64,000 nucleotides of DNA from Laceyella tengchongensis. Its GTDB lineage: Bacteria > Bacillota > Bacilli > Thermoactinomycetales > Thermoactinomycetaceae. A program made the position numbers and the translations under genes. Of this stretch, positions 18,222 to 25,388 are shown in pieces (positions within the stretch are counted from its first letter, which is position 1; each line of letters starts with the position of its first letter). The notes under the pieces were generated by a model. It saw nothing but the letters and a program-made list of their open reading frames with translations, was not told the DNA's origin and did no database searches. Where the stretch lies: the NCBI RefSeq assembly GCF_900182735.1, contig NZ_FXTU01000001.1, positions 1-64,000 on the forward strand. The letters run 5' to 3'.

Positions 18222-18251
18222 AAGCAGCGCTCCAGATGGGAGCCCTGCTGA
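18222..18251 (-). terminator. terminator of the regulator/pro-peptide operon
   Basis: On the minus strand arms agcagggctcc / ggagcgctgct close a short loop and are followed by ttttgt. It lies about 150 bases after the pro-peptide stop and would end that transcript. A second small hairpin (gatgctac / gtagcatg, about 18271-18296) lies beside it. The 18048-18403 gap holds nothing else. Confidence 0.65.
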
Positions 18252-18403
18252 TGGGAAAAATTTTCCGCAAGATGCTACCTGCGAAAAGTAGCATGCATGC
18301 GTAATAGGAATTGAGCTGTGACGACGCTTTTGTTGCCCTATCGATCAGCCCGCGTTGCCGCTATAGGCTGAAGTTGAGACTAGGTTCCGTTGTACAGACA
18401 AAG

Positions 18404-18583
18404 TTATGCCAAAGGCGGAATGGGCCAGCCCGGTTCTTGGCTCTCAAAACCGGGAGCCGGCCAGCCGGGCTCTTGGCTCGCGGTTGTGATATTCTCTACC
18501 TGGCTAGTTAGCCCAAATACGGTAGAGGTAGCAATCCCGAGGACGACCATAGCAGTTGACAGATATTTAATCTTTAAAATCAT
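18404..18583 (-). CDS. candidate secreted signalling pro-peptide
   Basis: A 59-codon gene. The protein has two lysines at the start, a hydrophobic stretch at residues 8-26 (LSTAMVVLGIATSTVFGLT) typical of a Sec signal peptide, a short linker, and a C-terminal part in which the heptapeptide SQEPGWP occurs twice (residues 36-42 and 48-54), spaced by APGFE and followed by IPPLA. The ATG has a ggaggt ribosome binding site eight bases upstream and overlaps the end of the HTH-TPR gene by 17 bases in another frame. This is the layout of Phr/NprX/PapR pheromone precursors, which are exported, cut, and taken up to bind a TPR receptor. No sequence match to a named peptide family is claimed. A terminator follows. 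Confidence 0.75.
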   Translation of the reverse strand: MILKIKYLSTAMVVLGIATSTVFGLTSQVENITTASQEPGWPAPGFESQEPGWPIPPLA

Positions 18584-19898
18584 GCTCTTCTACCTCCATC
18601 CTAGTAAAGTCTCTCTTTACATTATACATATTTCGCATGCAATTCTGAAATTCCTGCTCGTCCACGCCATCGTAACATTTGGCCAGATTAAACCATGCTT
18701 TGTACTCTTTCTCTTTATATCCATGTTTTTGGGTTAAATCCAACGCTTTTTTATAGTATGCGATCGCATCCTCCACGTTGCCGGCGGTGTACGAGAGCTC
18801 GCCAATGGTGAGAAGGCTGGTGCTCAAATGCTTGGAGTCGTTATATTTTTCCGCTTGTTGGATCGCTTTTAGCAAGGCATTTCGGGCATCTTCCATTCTG
18901 TTCTGCTTCATGTACAAAGTGCCTAAGCGGTTGTACACTTTGGTGATGCGCTGTTCTTCCTTGTGCTTTTCTTCAACTTTCAGCGCCATTTTGAAGGAGG
19001 TTTCAGCCATGGACCAGTCTTTGGTCGCCGTGTAGGCGCTCCCTAAAACGATCCACAGATCGCACATGCTGTCGTACAATTTGTTACGTCTTGCAATTTC
19101 AATGCCTTCTTCGGCATATTCGATCGACTCCTCGTATAAGCCGATTAATCTCGAAAATTCTGCACGCAACCAGTAGAAACCAAGCAAAGTTGCGGCATCT
19201 GCAATATTCGGAATTTGGCTCCAGATCTCTTGAACCAGACGCATGCCTTCGGTGATCCGACCCAACCGATGCAAATAGATGCCTTTGTTTCTGTAGAGCA
19301 GGATTTTGATGTGCTGGTTGGTTCCGTTTTCCAAAAACGCTTCCAGCCCGTTGTCAGTGAATGAGAGGGCTTGTTCCATCTGGTTCTGGTAGTAGCTGCT
19401 GAGACTTAACAGCAAGTAGCTGGCCGCTTCCATATTTTGCTCTTTGTAAGAGTTTTGTTGGGAGAGGCGTAGGGCATTGTACAGTGCACGTTCTGCTTGT
19501 TTCCACTTTTTCTTTGACATATAGCATTTGCCTTTTAAATAATAGGCGTGGGCGATGTACGGATGCGATTCATCCAACACCAACTCTTCCAACTGCTGGA
19601 GTGCTTCGTCGACGAGACCGATCTGCCGTAGCGTAGCAACCGTGAGCATCTTAAATTTTACTTTTTTTAACTCGGACTGCTCTTTCACCAGCATTTCTGG
19701 AAGTTTATGCATCGGCAGATCTAATTTTTCCAATAAATATGAAATTTTTTCGGGACTGACGTGGGCGACACCGCGTTCGATGTTACTGACCGTGGCAGGG
19801 GATATGTTCTCGTCAGCCAAATCTTCTAGTCTTAGTCCACGCTCTTTTCTGACCTTGCGGATCACTTCCCCAATCTCATGCAATGCTAATGTTTTCAT
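18567..19898 (-). CDS. HTH-TPR transcriptional regulator, RNPP/NprR-like
   Basis: A 443-residue protein with an N-terminal Cro/CI-type helix-turn-helix (EIGEVIRKVRKERGLRLEDL, then SPATVSNIERG, about residues 8-45) followed by about nine tetratricopeptide repeats to the C terminus (for example AHAYYLKGKCYMSKKKWKQA and AYYKKALDLTQKHGY). This is the architecture of RNPP peptide-sensing regulators, with a length like NprR. The gaggtg site puts the start at the ATG at 19898, three codons inside the open frame. The downstream pro-peptide gene overlaps its end. Likely role: binding the imported mature peptide and changing transcription or sporulation phosphorelay. Target genes are not shown. Confidence 0.88.
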   Translation of the reverse strand: MKTLALHEIGEVIRKVRKERGLRLEDLADENISPATVSNIERGVAHVSPEKISYLLEKLDLPMHKLPEMLVKEQSELKKVKFKMLTVATLRQIGLVDEALQQLEELVLDESHPYIAHAYYLKGKCYMSKKKWKQAERALYNALRLSQQNSYKEQNMEAASYLLLSLSSYYQNQMEQALSFTDNGLEAFLENGTNQHIKILLYRNKGIYLHRLGRITEGMRLVQEIWSQIPNIADAATLLGFYWLRAEFSRLIGLYEESIEYAEEGIEIARRNKLYDSMCDLWIVLGSAYTATKDWSMAETSFKMALKVEEKHKEEQRITKVYNRLGTLYMKQNRMEDARNALLKAIQQAEKYNDSKHLSTSLLTIGELSYTAGNVEDAIAYYKKALDLTQKHGYKEKEYKAWFNLAKCYDGVDEQEFQNCMRNMYNVKRDFTRMEVEEHDFKD

Positions 19899-20089
19899 GC
19901 CGATCACCTCACAAGTAGTGGATTATTATTATATTACACCTTATTAAAAAAATTGGGAACTATTATATTTAAATTTTCTTAAATATAAAAGAAGAGAAGA
20001 GGATTATGTAGACGAAGGGTTGTTAATTATGTATAAAAAAGGATACATTAATAATTGACATCCATGTTTTCGCGCCTTGAGGAGGAACA

Positions 20090-20911
20090 ATGAGACTAAC
20101 TCCTGTGCTGAAAGAATTAAAAAAAAGAATCGCAGAAGAGCACGTTTTTGATATGTCCGCGCAACTCGCTTATTATATCTTGATGTCCATTTTCCCTTTT
20201 TTGTTGCTTGCTGTTACGGTGTTGGGCTTTCTGCCTTTCACCAGTTCCGATATTCTGGCCATGATCCAGCCTTACGCCCCGCCTTCCACTTATGAATTGT
20301 TGGAATCCAATCTGGCGGTGATTTTGGATGAGCGACGCGAAGGGGTGTTATCACTTAGCTTGGTGATCACCATTTATCTGGCCTCAGTTGTTTTTCAATC
20401 AATTATTCGTATCATGGACAATGCATATCGTGTCCATAAAGAAAGGCCGTTTTGGATGCAGGTTTTGCTGGGAATATTCTTGATGTTCGGTTTGCTTGGA
20501 GCGCTGGTGATTTCGCTGATGTTGCCCATTTTCGGCAAAGTGTTGGGACAATATGCATTTCGGATGTTTGGTTTGACAGCATGGTTTTATGAAGTGTGGA
20601 CATGGATTCGCTGGGTGTTGAGTAGCCTGGTTATTTTTATGGTGTTTTTGTGTTTGTATAAATTCACCCCCAACACCCATGTCACCTTTGGGCAAGCGTT
20701 GCCAGGAGCTCTCTTTGCGATGGCGGGGTGGCAAGCCAGTTCACTGGCGTTTTCATTTTATGTTTCCCTCAACAATTACTCCTTGGTGTATGGGAATTTG
20801 GGAGGAATTATCGTATTGGTAGGATGGTTTTACCTCTCTTCTATGGTATTAATATTGGGAGGGCTGTTGAATGCGGCCATATGTAAAACGAAAGAGCAAA
20901 TAGAAAGTTAG
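20090..20911 (+). CDS. YihY/virulence factor BrkB family membrane protein
   Basis: A 273-residue inner-membrane protein with about six transmembrane helices. The family opening DMSAQLAYYILMSIFPFLLL (about residues 20-39), the middle TIYLASVVFQSIIRIMDNAY and the late YGNLGGIIVLVGWFYLSSMVLILGG are characteristic of YihY/BrkB, once misnamed RNase BN. Function unclear; transport or envelope roles are suspected. A gaggagg site precedes the ATG. It lies eight bases before the AI-2E transporter gene, so they form an operon, divergent from the HTH-TPR regulator. Confidence 0.93.
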   Translation: MRLTPVLKELKKRIAEEHVFDMSAQLAYYILMSIFPFLLLAVTVLGFLPFTSSDILAMIQPYAPPSTYELLESNLAVILDERREGVLSLSLVITIYLASVVFQSIIRIMDNAYRVHKERPFWMQVLLGIFLMFGLLGALVISLMLPIFGKVLGQYAFRMFGLTAWFYEVWTWIRWVLSSLVIFMVFLCLYKFTPNTHVTFGQALPGALFAMAGWQASSLAFSFYVSLNNYSLVYGNLGGIIVLVGWFYLSSMVLILGGLLNAAICKTKEQIES

Positions 20912-20919
20912 GTGAGGAG

Positions 20920-22002
20920 ATGCCGCAGTCGAAGCTGTTTCGGTTAGGATACGGAATGATCATGGTGTTGCTGATCATATTGTTGGCAAACAAGGTCAAG
21001 TTCATTTTCCAGCCGTTGGTCATTTTGGTGCAAACACTGTTTTTTCCGTTCCTTGTGTCGGGTGTGTTGTTTTACCTATTTCGTCCGGTGGTGCGGTTTT
21101 TGGAAAAGCGGGGTATTCCGCGGGGATTGGGTATTTTGCTGATTTATGTAGTGGTGCTGGGGTTGTTGGTGCTCGTCGGCTTCCTGATCGGTCCGTTGCT
21201 CAAAGAGCAATTTAACCGCTTGTTGGCCAATTTTCCGCAAATGATCGACTCCGTACAGACGCAACTGATCAATTGGAGCCATCATCCCTGGGTGGCCAGT
21301 TATATCGACTGGAATCAAGTGGCGACGGCAGCGTCCAATTATTTGCGGAGCAGCATTTCTACGATTGGGACTAACATTGCCAACTTTTTCTCAGTGATCA
21401 CCAATATTATTCTCGTATTCGTGACCGTCCCGTTCATCCTGTATTACATGTTGAAAGAAGGGGAACGGTTTCCCTCGTACCTTTTGCGGTTATTGCCTGA
21501 GAAAGAGCGGCAACAGGGGCTCCGCATTCTCGGGGATATGGATTTTGCGCTCAGTTCGTACATTAAGGGCCAAGTGCTGGTCAGCCTGTTGGTGGGTGTG
21601 TTGGTGTATATCGGCTATTTGATCATTGGTTTAGATTATTCGCTGATCTTGGCGCTAGTAACCATGTTTACCAATGTGATCCCACTTGTTGGTCCGTTTA
21701 TCGGGACGATCCCGGCAGTGATCGTGGCCCTCATCGATTCACCGATGATGGTGGTCTGGGTGTTGGTGGTGGCCTTTGTAGCCCAGCAATTGGAGGGAAA
21801 CTTGGTTTCCCCGTATGTGATGGGCAAAAGTTTGGATGTCCATCCTTTAACCATCATATTGTTATTGCTCGTAGCCGGCAGCCTGGGCGGATTTTTGGGA
21901 CTGTTGTTGGCGGTGCCGACCTATGCGGTGTTGAAAGTTGTGGTCAGCCACCTGTACCGGCTGGTGCGGTTACGTGCGATGAGCAAGCAAGAAGAGTCTT
22001 AA
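20920..22002 (+). CDS. AI-2E family transporter
   Basis: A 360-residue membrane protein with seven to eight hydrophobic segments and the family pattern FVTVPFILYYMLKEGERF (about residues 165-182), LVSLLVGVLVYIGYLIIG, ALVTMFTNVIPLVGPFIGTIPA and a C-terminal GGFLGLLLAVPTYAVLKVV. Members are named after a presumed autoinducer-2 exporter but many act as sodium-proton antiporters or general transporters. The start follows ggtgagg. Operon with the YihY gene and closed by a terminator. Substrate not deducible. Confidence 0.93.
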   Translation: MPQSKLFRLGYGMIMVLLIILLANKVKFIFQPLVILVQTLFFPFLVSGVLFYLFRPVVRFLEKRGIPRGLGILLIYVVVLGLLVLVGFLIGPLLKEQFNRLLANFPQMIDSVQTQLINWSHHPWVASYIDWNQVATAASNYLRSSISTIGTNIANFFSVITNIILVFVTVPFILYYMLKEGERFPSYLLRLLPEKERQQGLRILGDMDFALSSYIKGQVLVSLLVGVLVYIGYLIIGLDYSLILALVTMFTNVIPLVGPFIGTIPAVIVALIDSPMMVVWVLVVAFVAQQLEGNLVSPYVMGKSLDVHPLTIILLLLVAGSLGGFLGLLLAVPTYAVLKVVVSHLYRLVRLRAMSKQEES

Positions 22003-22007
22003 ACAAC

Positions 22008-22038
22008 AACCTCCCGTGGTGCATAGCGGGGGGTTTTT
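22008..22038 (+). terminator. intrinsic terminator
   Basis: Arms aacctcccg / cggggggtt with an 11-base loop and six T, directly after the AI-2E transporter gene. The following stretch to 22294 is AT-rich and shows no gene. Confidence 0.85.
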
Positions 22039-22294
22039 TACGCCCTCATGATGGGAAGTCGTGCAGGGGAAATGTTAAAGAATAAATCACAATTTTCAGT
22101 TTGATTGCAGATATTTTTGTGGAAGAAAGGGAATGAAACAAGATAGGGGCTGGGGGGATGCAATGTTTCATTGTTGCCGACGAATTGATATTTAATTAAA
22201 AACAGGGATATAGGAGGAATCTGTTTATTCATAGCCAATACTTTCACCAGTAAATTTAATAAATTATTAGGACAATTAATGAGATGGAGGAATA

Positions 22295-22414
22295 ATGATG
22301 AAAGATTGGGATCCGATGGATTTGGAATGGAATCATGGGGAATTGGATGGGGAAACCAGAGAGGTAGAGATTGATACGGATGAGGATGGCATTAACATTG
22401 AGCTTGATTTTTAA
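22295..22414 (+). CDS. tiny acidic protein
   Basis: A 39-codon ORF behind gagatggagg with suitable spacing. The peptide starts MMKDWDPMDLEWNHGEL and about one third of its residues are Asp or Glu; the C-terminal part (REVEIDTDEDGINIELDF) looks like two short strands. Not recognised. A probable structured RNA starts eleven bases after its stop. Possible roles are a regulatory peptide, an inhibitor or a DNA mimic, all speculative. The ribosome binding site is the main support. Confidence 0.5.
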   Translation: MMKDWDPMDLEWNHGELDGETREVEIDTDEDGINIELDF

Positions 22415-22424
22415 ACAAAGCTGG

Positions 22425-22575
22425 GGAGCCGGGTTTCAGGCTGCTGACAAGCCTAAACGGGTGCGAAAGGTGAATAAAGAGCTTTACCGACCGAACGTTC
22501 AATAATGAAAAGCCCGCAATATTGTTCGCACCACTTGCAACCAGCCAGCTGGGTGAGCCCCGGCTTCTTTTTTTA
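22425..22575 (+). ncRNA. probable structured RNA ending in a U-run
   Basis: A nine-base-pair closing helix (22425-22433 with 22559-22567) encloses a hairpin 22434-22457 (ttt-aggct / agcct-aaa), a helix ggtgcgaa / ttcgcacc (22460-22467 with 22525-22532) that itself contains a hairpin ggtgaa / tttacc (about 22469-22488), and a short ccag/ctgg stem. The closing helix is followed by seven T, so the molecule would terminate itself. This is a multi-helix junction seen directly in the sequence. It does not match the riboswitch consensus sequences I know. The strand is set by the T-run; the complementary strand leads away from the PIN operon and lacks one. Confidence 0.5.
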
Positions 22576-22645
22576 ATGAATTGACCAGTTAAATCATCAT
22601 CTTGAGCAACTGGGTACAGGCGCCGTTTTGCATGTGGCGAACGCA

Positions 22646-23422
22646 TCACATGGAGTCTCGTGATGAAGGGGGATGTGCGGTTCCTTCCCTCCATAATTTC
22701 TTTCCCAAGTGTCTGCTGAGCGGGCCGTAATCTTTCAGATTGGAGGTGTAAATCCACTGATCGGCAGGAACTTCTGCGCAAATGATAGCATCGCCCACGC
22801 TCCAACAATTGCGCCCGTATTTGCTTTTTTGACCAGATAGCATGCCGGTGAGATTGTCGACGTTAATACTGCGCTCTGCTTCTGCGATTTGCGTCAGCGA
22901 GGCCAATTCTTCCCGGCATTTGGCGTAAAATGCCTCAATGTCGCAAGAGGGTTGCGGTTGTTGGCGGCAACCGAGATCTAGAATCCACCGTTTCCCTTCT
23001 TTGACGGGTGTGGCATGGGCCCGAATGCATTGGCATTCGTCGATCACTTCATCAATGCCGTCGATGAATAGGATTTCAAATTCATCTTCAATCAGGATGT
23101 CAAGGCGCTCTAGCAATTCCTCCTTGTCATAACCCACCTTTTTAGCTAGATAGGCGAACACTTTTAACACACGGTCAAATTGCCGCGTACTGAAGCAACG
23201 CTGTCCGAGCCGAGCCAGCGCGTCTTCTACTGTCGCTTCCTCTAGCAAGAGAGTATGAAGGGTGATGCTGTTTTTCAAAAAGCTGTTTTTCAATTCGCCG
23301 ATGACATAATTGGAGGTAGTGAGCGATTTGCCGTTTAGTTGCTGCCGAATTTGCCGTTGGCGCTCGGTGTTGGCTAAATACCGGTCCGCCAAAATGGTGG
23401 TGTCCAAAAAAAGTGTTTTCAT
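22646..23422 (-). CDS. PIN-like domain protein
   Basis: A 258-residue protein whose ends show the PIN nuclease pattern: LFLDTTIL with Asp 7, NYVIGELKNS with Glu 43, then CWSVGDAIICAEVP with Asp 211 and WIYTSNLKDYGPL with Asp 231. The four acidic residues that bind metal in PIN ribonucleases are therefore present, but they are separated by a long, cysteine-containing insert (about residues 60-205) that ordinary VapC toxins lack. It is the last gene of a three-gene operon and overlaps the middle gene by four bases. Likely a nuclease; the target is unknown. Confidence 0.75.
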   Translation of the reverse strand: MKTLFLDTTILADRYLANTERQRQIRQQLNGKSLTTSNYVIGELKNSFLKNSITLHTLLLEEATVEDALARLGQRCFSTRQFDRVLKVFAYLAKKVGYDKEELLERLDILIEDEFEILFIDGIDEVIDECQCIRAHATPVKEGKRWILDLGCRQQPQPSCDIEAFYAKCREELASLTQIAEAERSINVDNLTGMLSGQKSKYGRNCWSVGDAIICAEVPADQWIYTSNLKDYGPLSRHLGKKLWREGTAHPPSSRDSM

Positions 23423-24003
23423 TCGCCGTCATCCCCCATAATCCAATTGAGACCGTGGTGACGCAACCACTGATCCACGCGCCGAAACGTTTTCTTGTTG
23501 CAGTTTCCGTTTAACAACGTGTCGATGGAGCGGGACAGAACATCGAGATGCTCGGCAGTCAGCCGTTCCGCTTTGGTCTTGTGAATGGCGTCGTGAATGA
23601 TGAGGCAGATGCGCCGCTCGTATTTGTGCAAATCGGGGTGGAGGTCGTTTTTGAGCTGATGAAGGAGGTCTTTGATAATGCCTAGCGTTTGGACGCGATC
23701 ATGCATGTCATCGAAACGCTCTTCCAGAAGGGTGAAATATTTGCGGAGCTTGCTAAAGGTGTCTGCATGCATGAAGCGCCACAGCGAGTTGGCATTTTGT
23801 TTGGCCGGGGACTGGGGAAACAGCGCTTGCCGACGGAGGGTGAGCAGATCTTTGGATAGCGCCCGCTCTTCCTCCAGCCCGGGATACAGACCCTGTTTGA
23901 CGGCGGAATGATGAAGAAACCTGAGCAAGGCGGTGATTTGTTTTTCTTCGCTGGTGCGCGTTTTATCTCTTCGGTAGGGGAAGTGGCCATCGCGTTTATT
24001 CAA
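23419..24003 (-). CDS. hypothetical protein of the PIN operon
   Basis: A 194-residue basic, helical protein with no recognised domain. It is rich in His, Arg and Lys (ALLRFLHHSAVKQGLYPG, LIIHDAIHKTKAERLTAEHL) and its C terminus ends in WLRHHGLNWIMGDDGE. It overlaps both neighbours (eight bases with the upstream gene, four with the PIN gene), so all three are translated together. It could be a nucleic-acid-binding or partner subunit of the PIN protein; this is inference from context. Confidence 0.7.
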   Translation of the reverse strand: MNKRDGHFPYRRDKTRTSEEKQITALLRFLHHSAVKQGLYPGLEEERALSKDLLTLRRQALFPQSPAKQNANSLWRFMHADTFSKLRKYFTLLEERFDDMHDRVQTLGIIKDLLHQLKNDLHPDLHKYERRICLIIHDAIHKTKAERLTAEHLDVLSRSIDTLLNGNCNKKTFRRVDQWLRHHGLNWIMGDDGE

Positions 24004-24640
24004 GTGACATCACCTTTTTCATTTTTGTCAACTCCATCAGCAGATAGTCGATGTCATCAGGGGTCAAAGTTAGTGCCACTTCATCTTTATGGGGTTCGTT
24101 GTCCAAAATATAGCGTAGCCAAGGCTGTTTTCGTGAGTGGTTGGGCGGTGATGCGATTTCAATTTTTAATTGGGCATAGCAGAGCGGTTCCAGCCTGCCT
24201 TGTTGGTGGTCGAACGTCTTTTGATTGATTTCCCAGCTGAATCCGCTTAGCAATTTGGTCTTGGCTGTTTGCTTGATCTTGAGGGATTGCGACAATTGTG
24301 GATGGTAGAAGAGCTTTTCGATCGTTTTCAGTTTCTCCTGTACTTCGCGGCTCAATTGCTCGCCTTCTGCCAATGGGATGCCTTCCTCTTCGTAATATTT
24401 TAACTCCATGTCGATTAGGAGTTCCTCGTCTTGATTCAGGATGGCTAGCAAATAACGTGGAATTTCTTCAAGGCATTGGTAGAATGCTTTTTCCTCCAGC
24501 TGGTGCTTGTGGATCAGCGACTGAACGGCGGACGGGTCAAACCGCAACTCCAGCCGCTCAGGATGAACAAGGTGCAGGATCACCTGCTTCTCACGCCACA
24601 ACGTTTTGATGTGTGCGCAATACTCTTCGTAACATTTCAA
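23996..24640 (-). CDS. hypothetical protein of the PIN operon
   Basis: A 214-residue acidic protein, first of the operon. The start is proposed at a TTG (24640) seven bases behind agaaaggg, because the frame upstream lacks a plausible start with a binding site; the longest open frame begins at 24742. It contains HLVHPERLELRFDPSAVQSL and the C-terminal LTLTPDDIDYLLMELTKMKKV. No family recognised. Translation is coupled to the following gene. Confidence 0.65.
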   Translation of the reverse strand: MKCYEEYCAHIKTLWREKQVILHLVHPERLELRFDPSAVQSLIHKHQLEEKAFYQCLEEIPRYLLAILNQDEELLIDMELKYYEEEGIPLAEGEQLSREVQEKLKTIEKLFYHPQLSQSLKIKQTAKTKLLSGFSWEINQKTFDHQQGRLEPLCYAQLKIEIASPPNHSRKQPWLRYILDNEPHKDEVALTLTPDDIDYLLMELTKMKKVMSLE

Positions 24641-24695
24641 GCCAGCTCGCCCTTTCTCGCATGGATTGCAATGTTTAGGTATTCGCGACGGGGAG

Positions 24696-24726
24696 GCCTT
24701 TCCCCTGTTACAGGATGGGGAAAGGC
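24696..24726. repeat. hairpin without U-run
   Basis: Perfect arms gcctttcccc / ggggaaaggc (10 bp) around an 11-base loop. It lies between the acetyltransferase gene end and the PIN operon start on the minus strand. With no T-run it may be an RNA-stabilising or weak terminator element. Confidence 0.55.
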
Positions 24727-24763
24727 GGGTTGTACTTTGCATCGTCTCTAACCGCTTGATCGT

Positions 24764-25264
24764 TTAGCGGGAAGGCAAGGTCAATTGATAAAAGTGGACA
24801 TCATGCCATTTGCCAAACTTATATCCCACTTCGCGCAGGATTCCCACTTCTCTGAATCCAAATTGCTTATGCAACCGAAAACTGCTTTCGTTGCCCCCAG
24901 TGATGCCAGCGATGATGACATGGTGGCCAATTTCCTGTGCCCGCGCAATGATGGATCGCATCAGCTGTTTGCCAAGTCCGTGGCCTTGCGCCTCAGGATG
25001 GACGTAGATGGAGAGTTCCACTGTGTGGCGGTAAGCTGGTTTGGTACGGTATGGCAAGAGCCCGCTGTAACCGAGAACGGTTCCATCTTCTTCGGCGACG
25101 ATGAGCGGATGGACGTCAGGGGAGTGGCTGGCAAACCAAGCTTGGCGTTCGGCCACGGTCTGTGCTTCCAAATCGAAGGTGGCGGTCGTCTCCAAGACGG
25201 CGTAATTGTAAATGTCGACGAGTGATGGCAAATCGGCAAGCGTGGCGGGGCGGATCACGATCAT
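24764..25264 (-). CDS. GNAT N-acetyltransferase, phosphinothricin-acetyltransferase-like
   Basis: A 166-residue GNAT enzyme. It opens with IRPATLADLPSLVDIYNYAV, has ELSIYVHPEAQGHGLGKQLM (acetyl-CoA loop QGHGLG, about residues 88-95) and the late segment LHKQFGFREVGILREVGYKFGKW that is typical of the PAT/YwnH group acting on phosphinothricin, methionine sulfoximine or similar amino-acid analogues. Start at 25264 follows aaggag; ten further in-frame codons upstream are probably untranslated. Closed upstream by a strong hairpin. The natural substrate is not known. Confidence 0.9.
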   Translation of the reverse strand: MIVIRPATLADLPSLVDIYNYAVLETTATFDLEAQTVAERQAWFASHSPDVHPLIVAEEDGTVLGYSGLLPYRTKPAYRHTVELSIYVHPEAQGHGLGKQLMRSIIARAQEIGHHVIIAGITGGNESSFRLHKQFGFREVGILREVGYKFGKWHDVHFYQLTLPSR

Positions 25265-25331
25265 CTTTTCACGCTCCTTTAAGTAGGGATTCATTTCATT
25301 ATGGGGTTATGCGCCCATGAGATCAAGGCAA

Positions 25332-25370
25332 AAATACTGCCGCCTCCCAAGGAGGCGGCAGTATTTGGTC
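25332..25370. terminator. perfect 16-bp hairpin terminator
   Basis: Arms 25332-25347 and 25351-25366 pair over 16 bases with a three-base loop, one of the strongest stems in the window. On the minus strand it follows pncB and ends in a T-rich tract. Confidence 0.85.
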
Positions 25371-25388
25371 AAGGAAGCTAGACATGAA

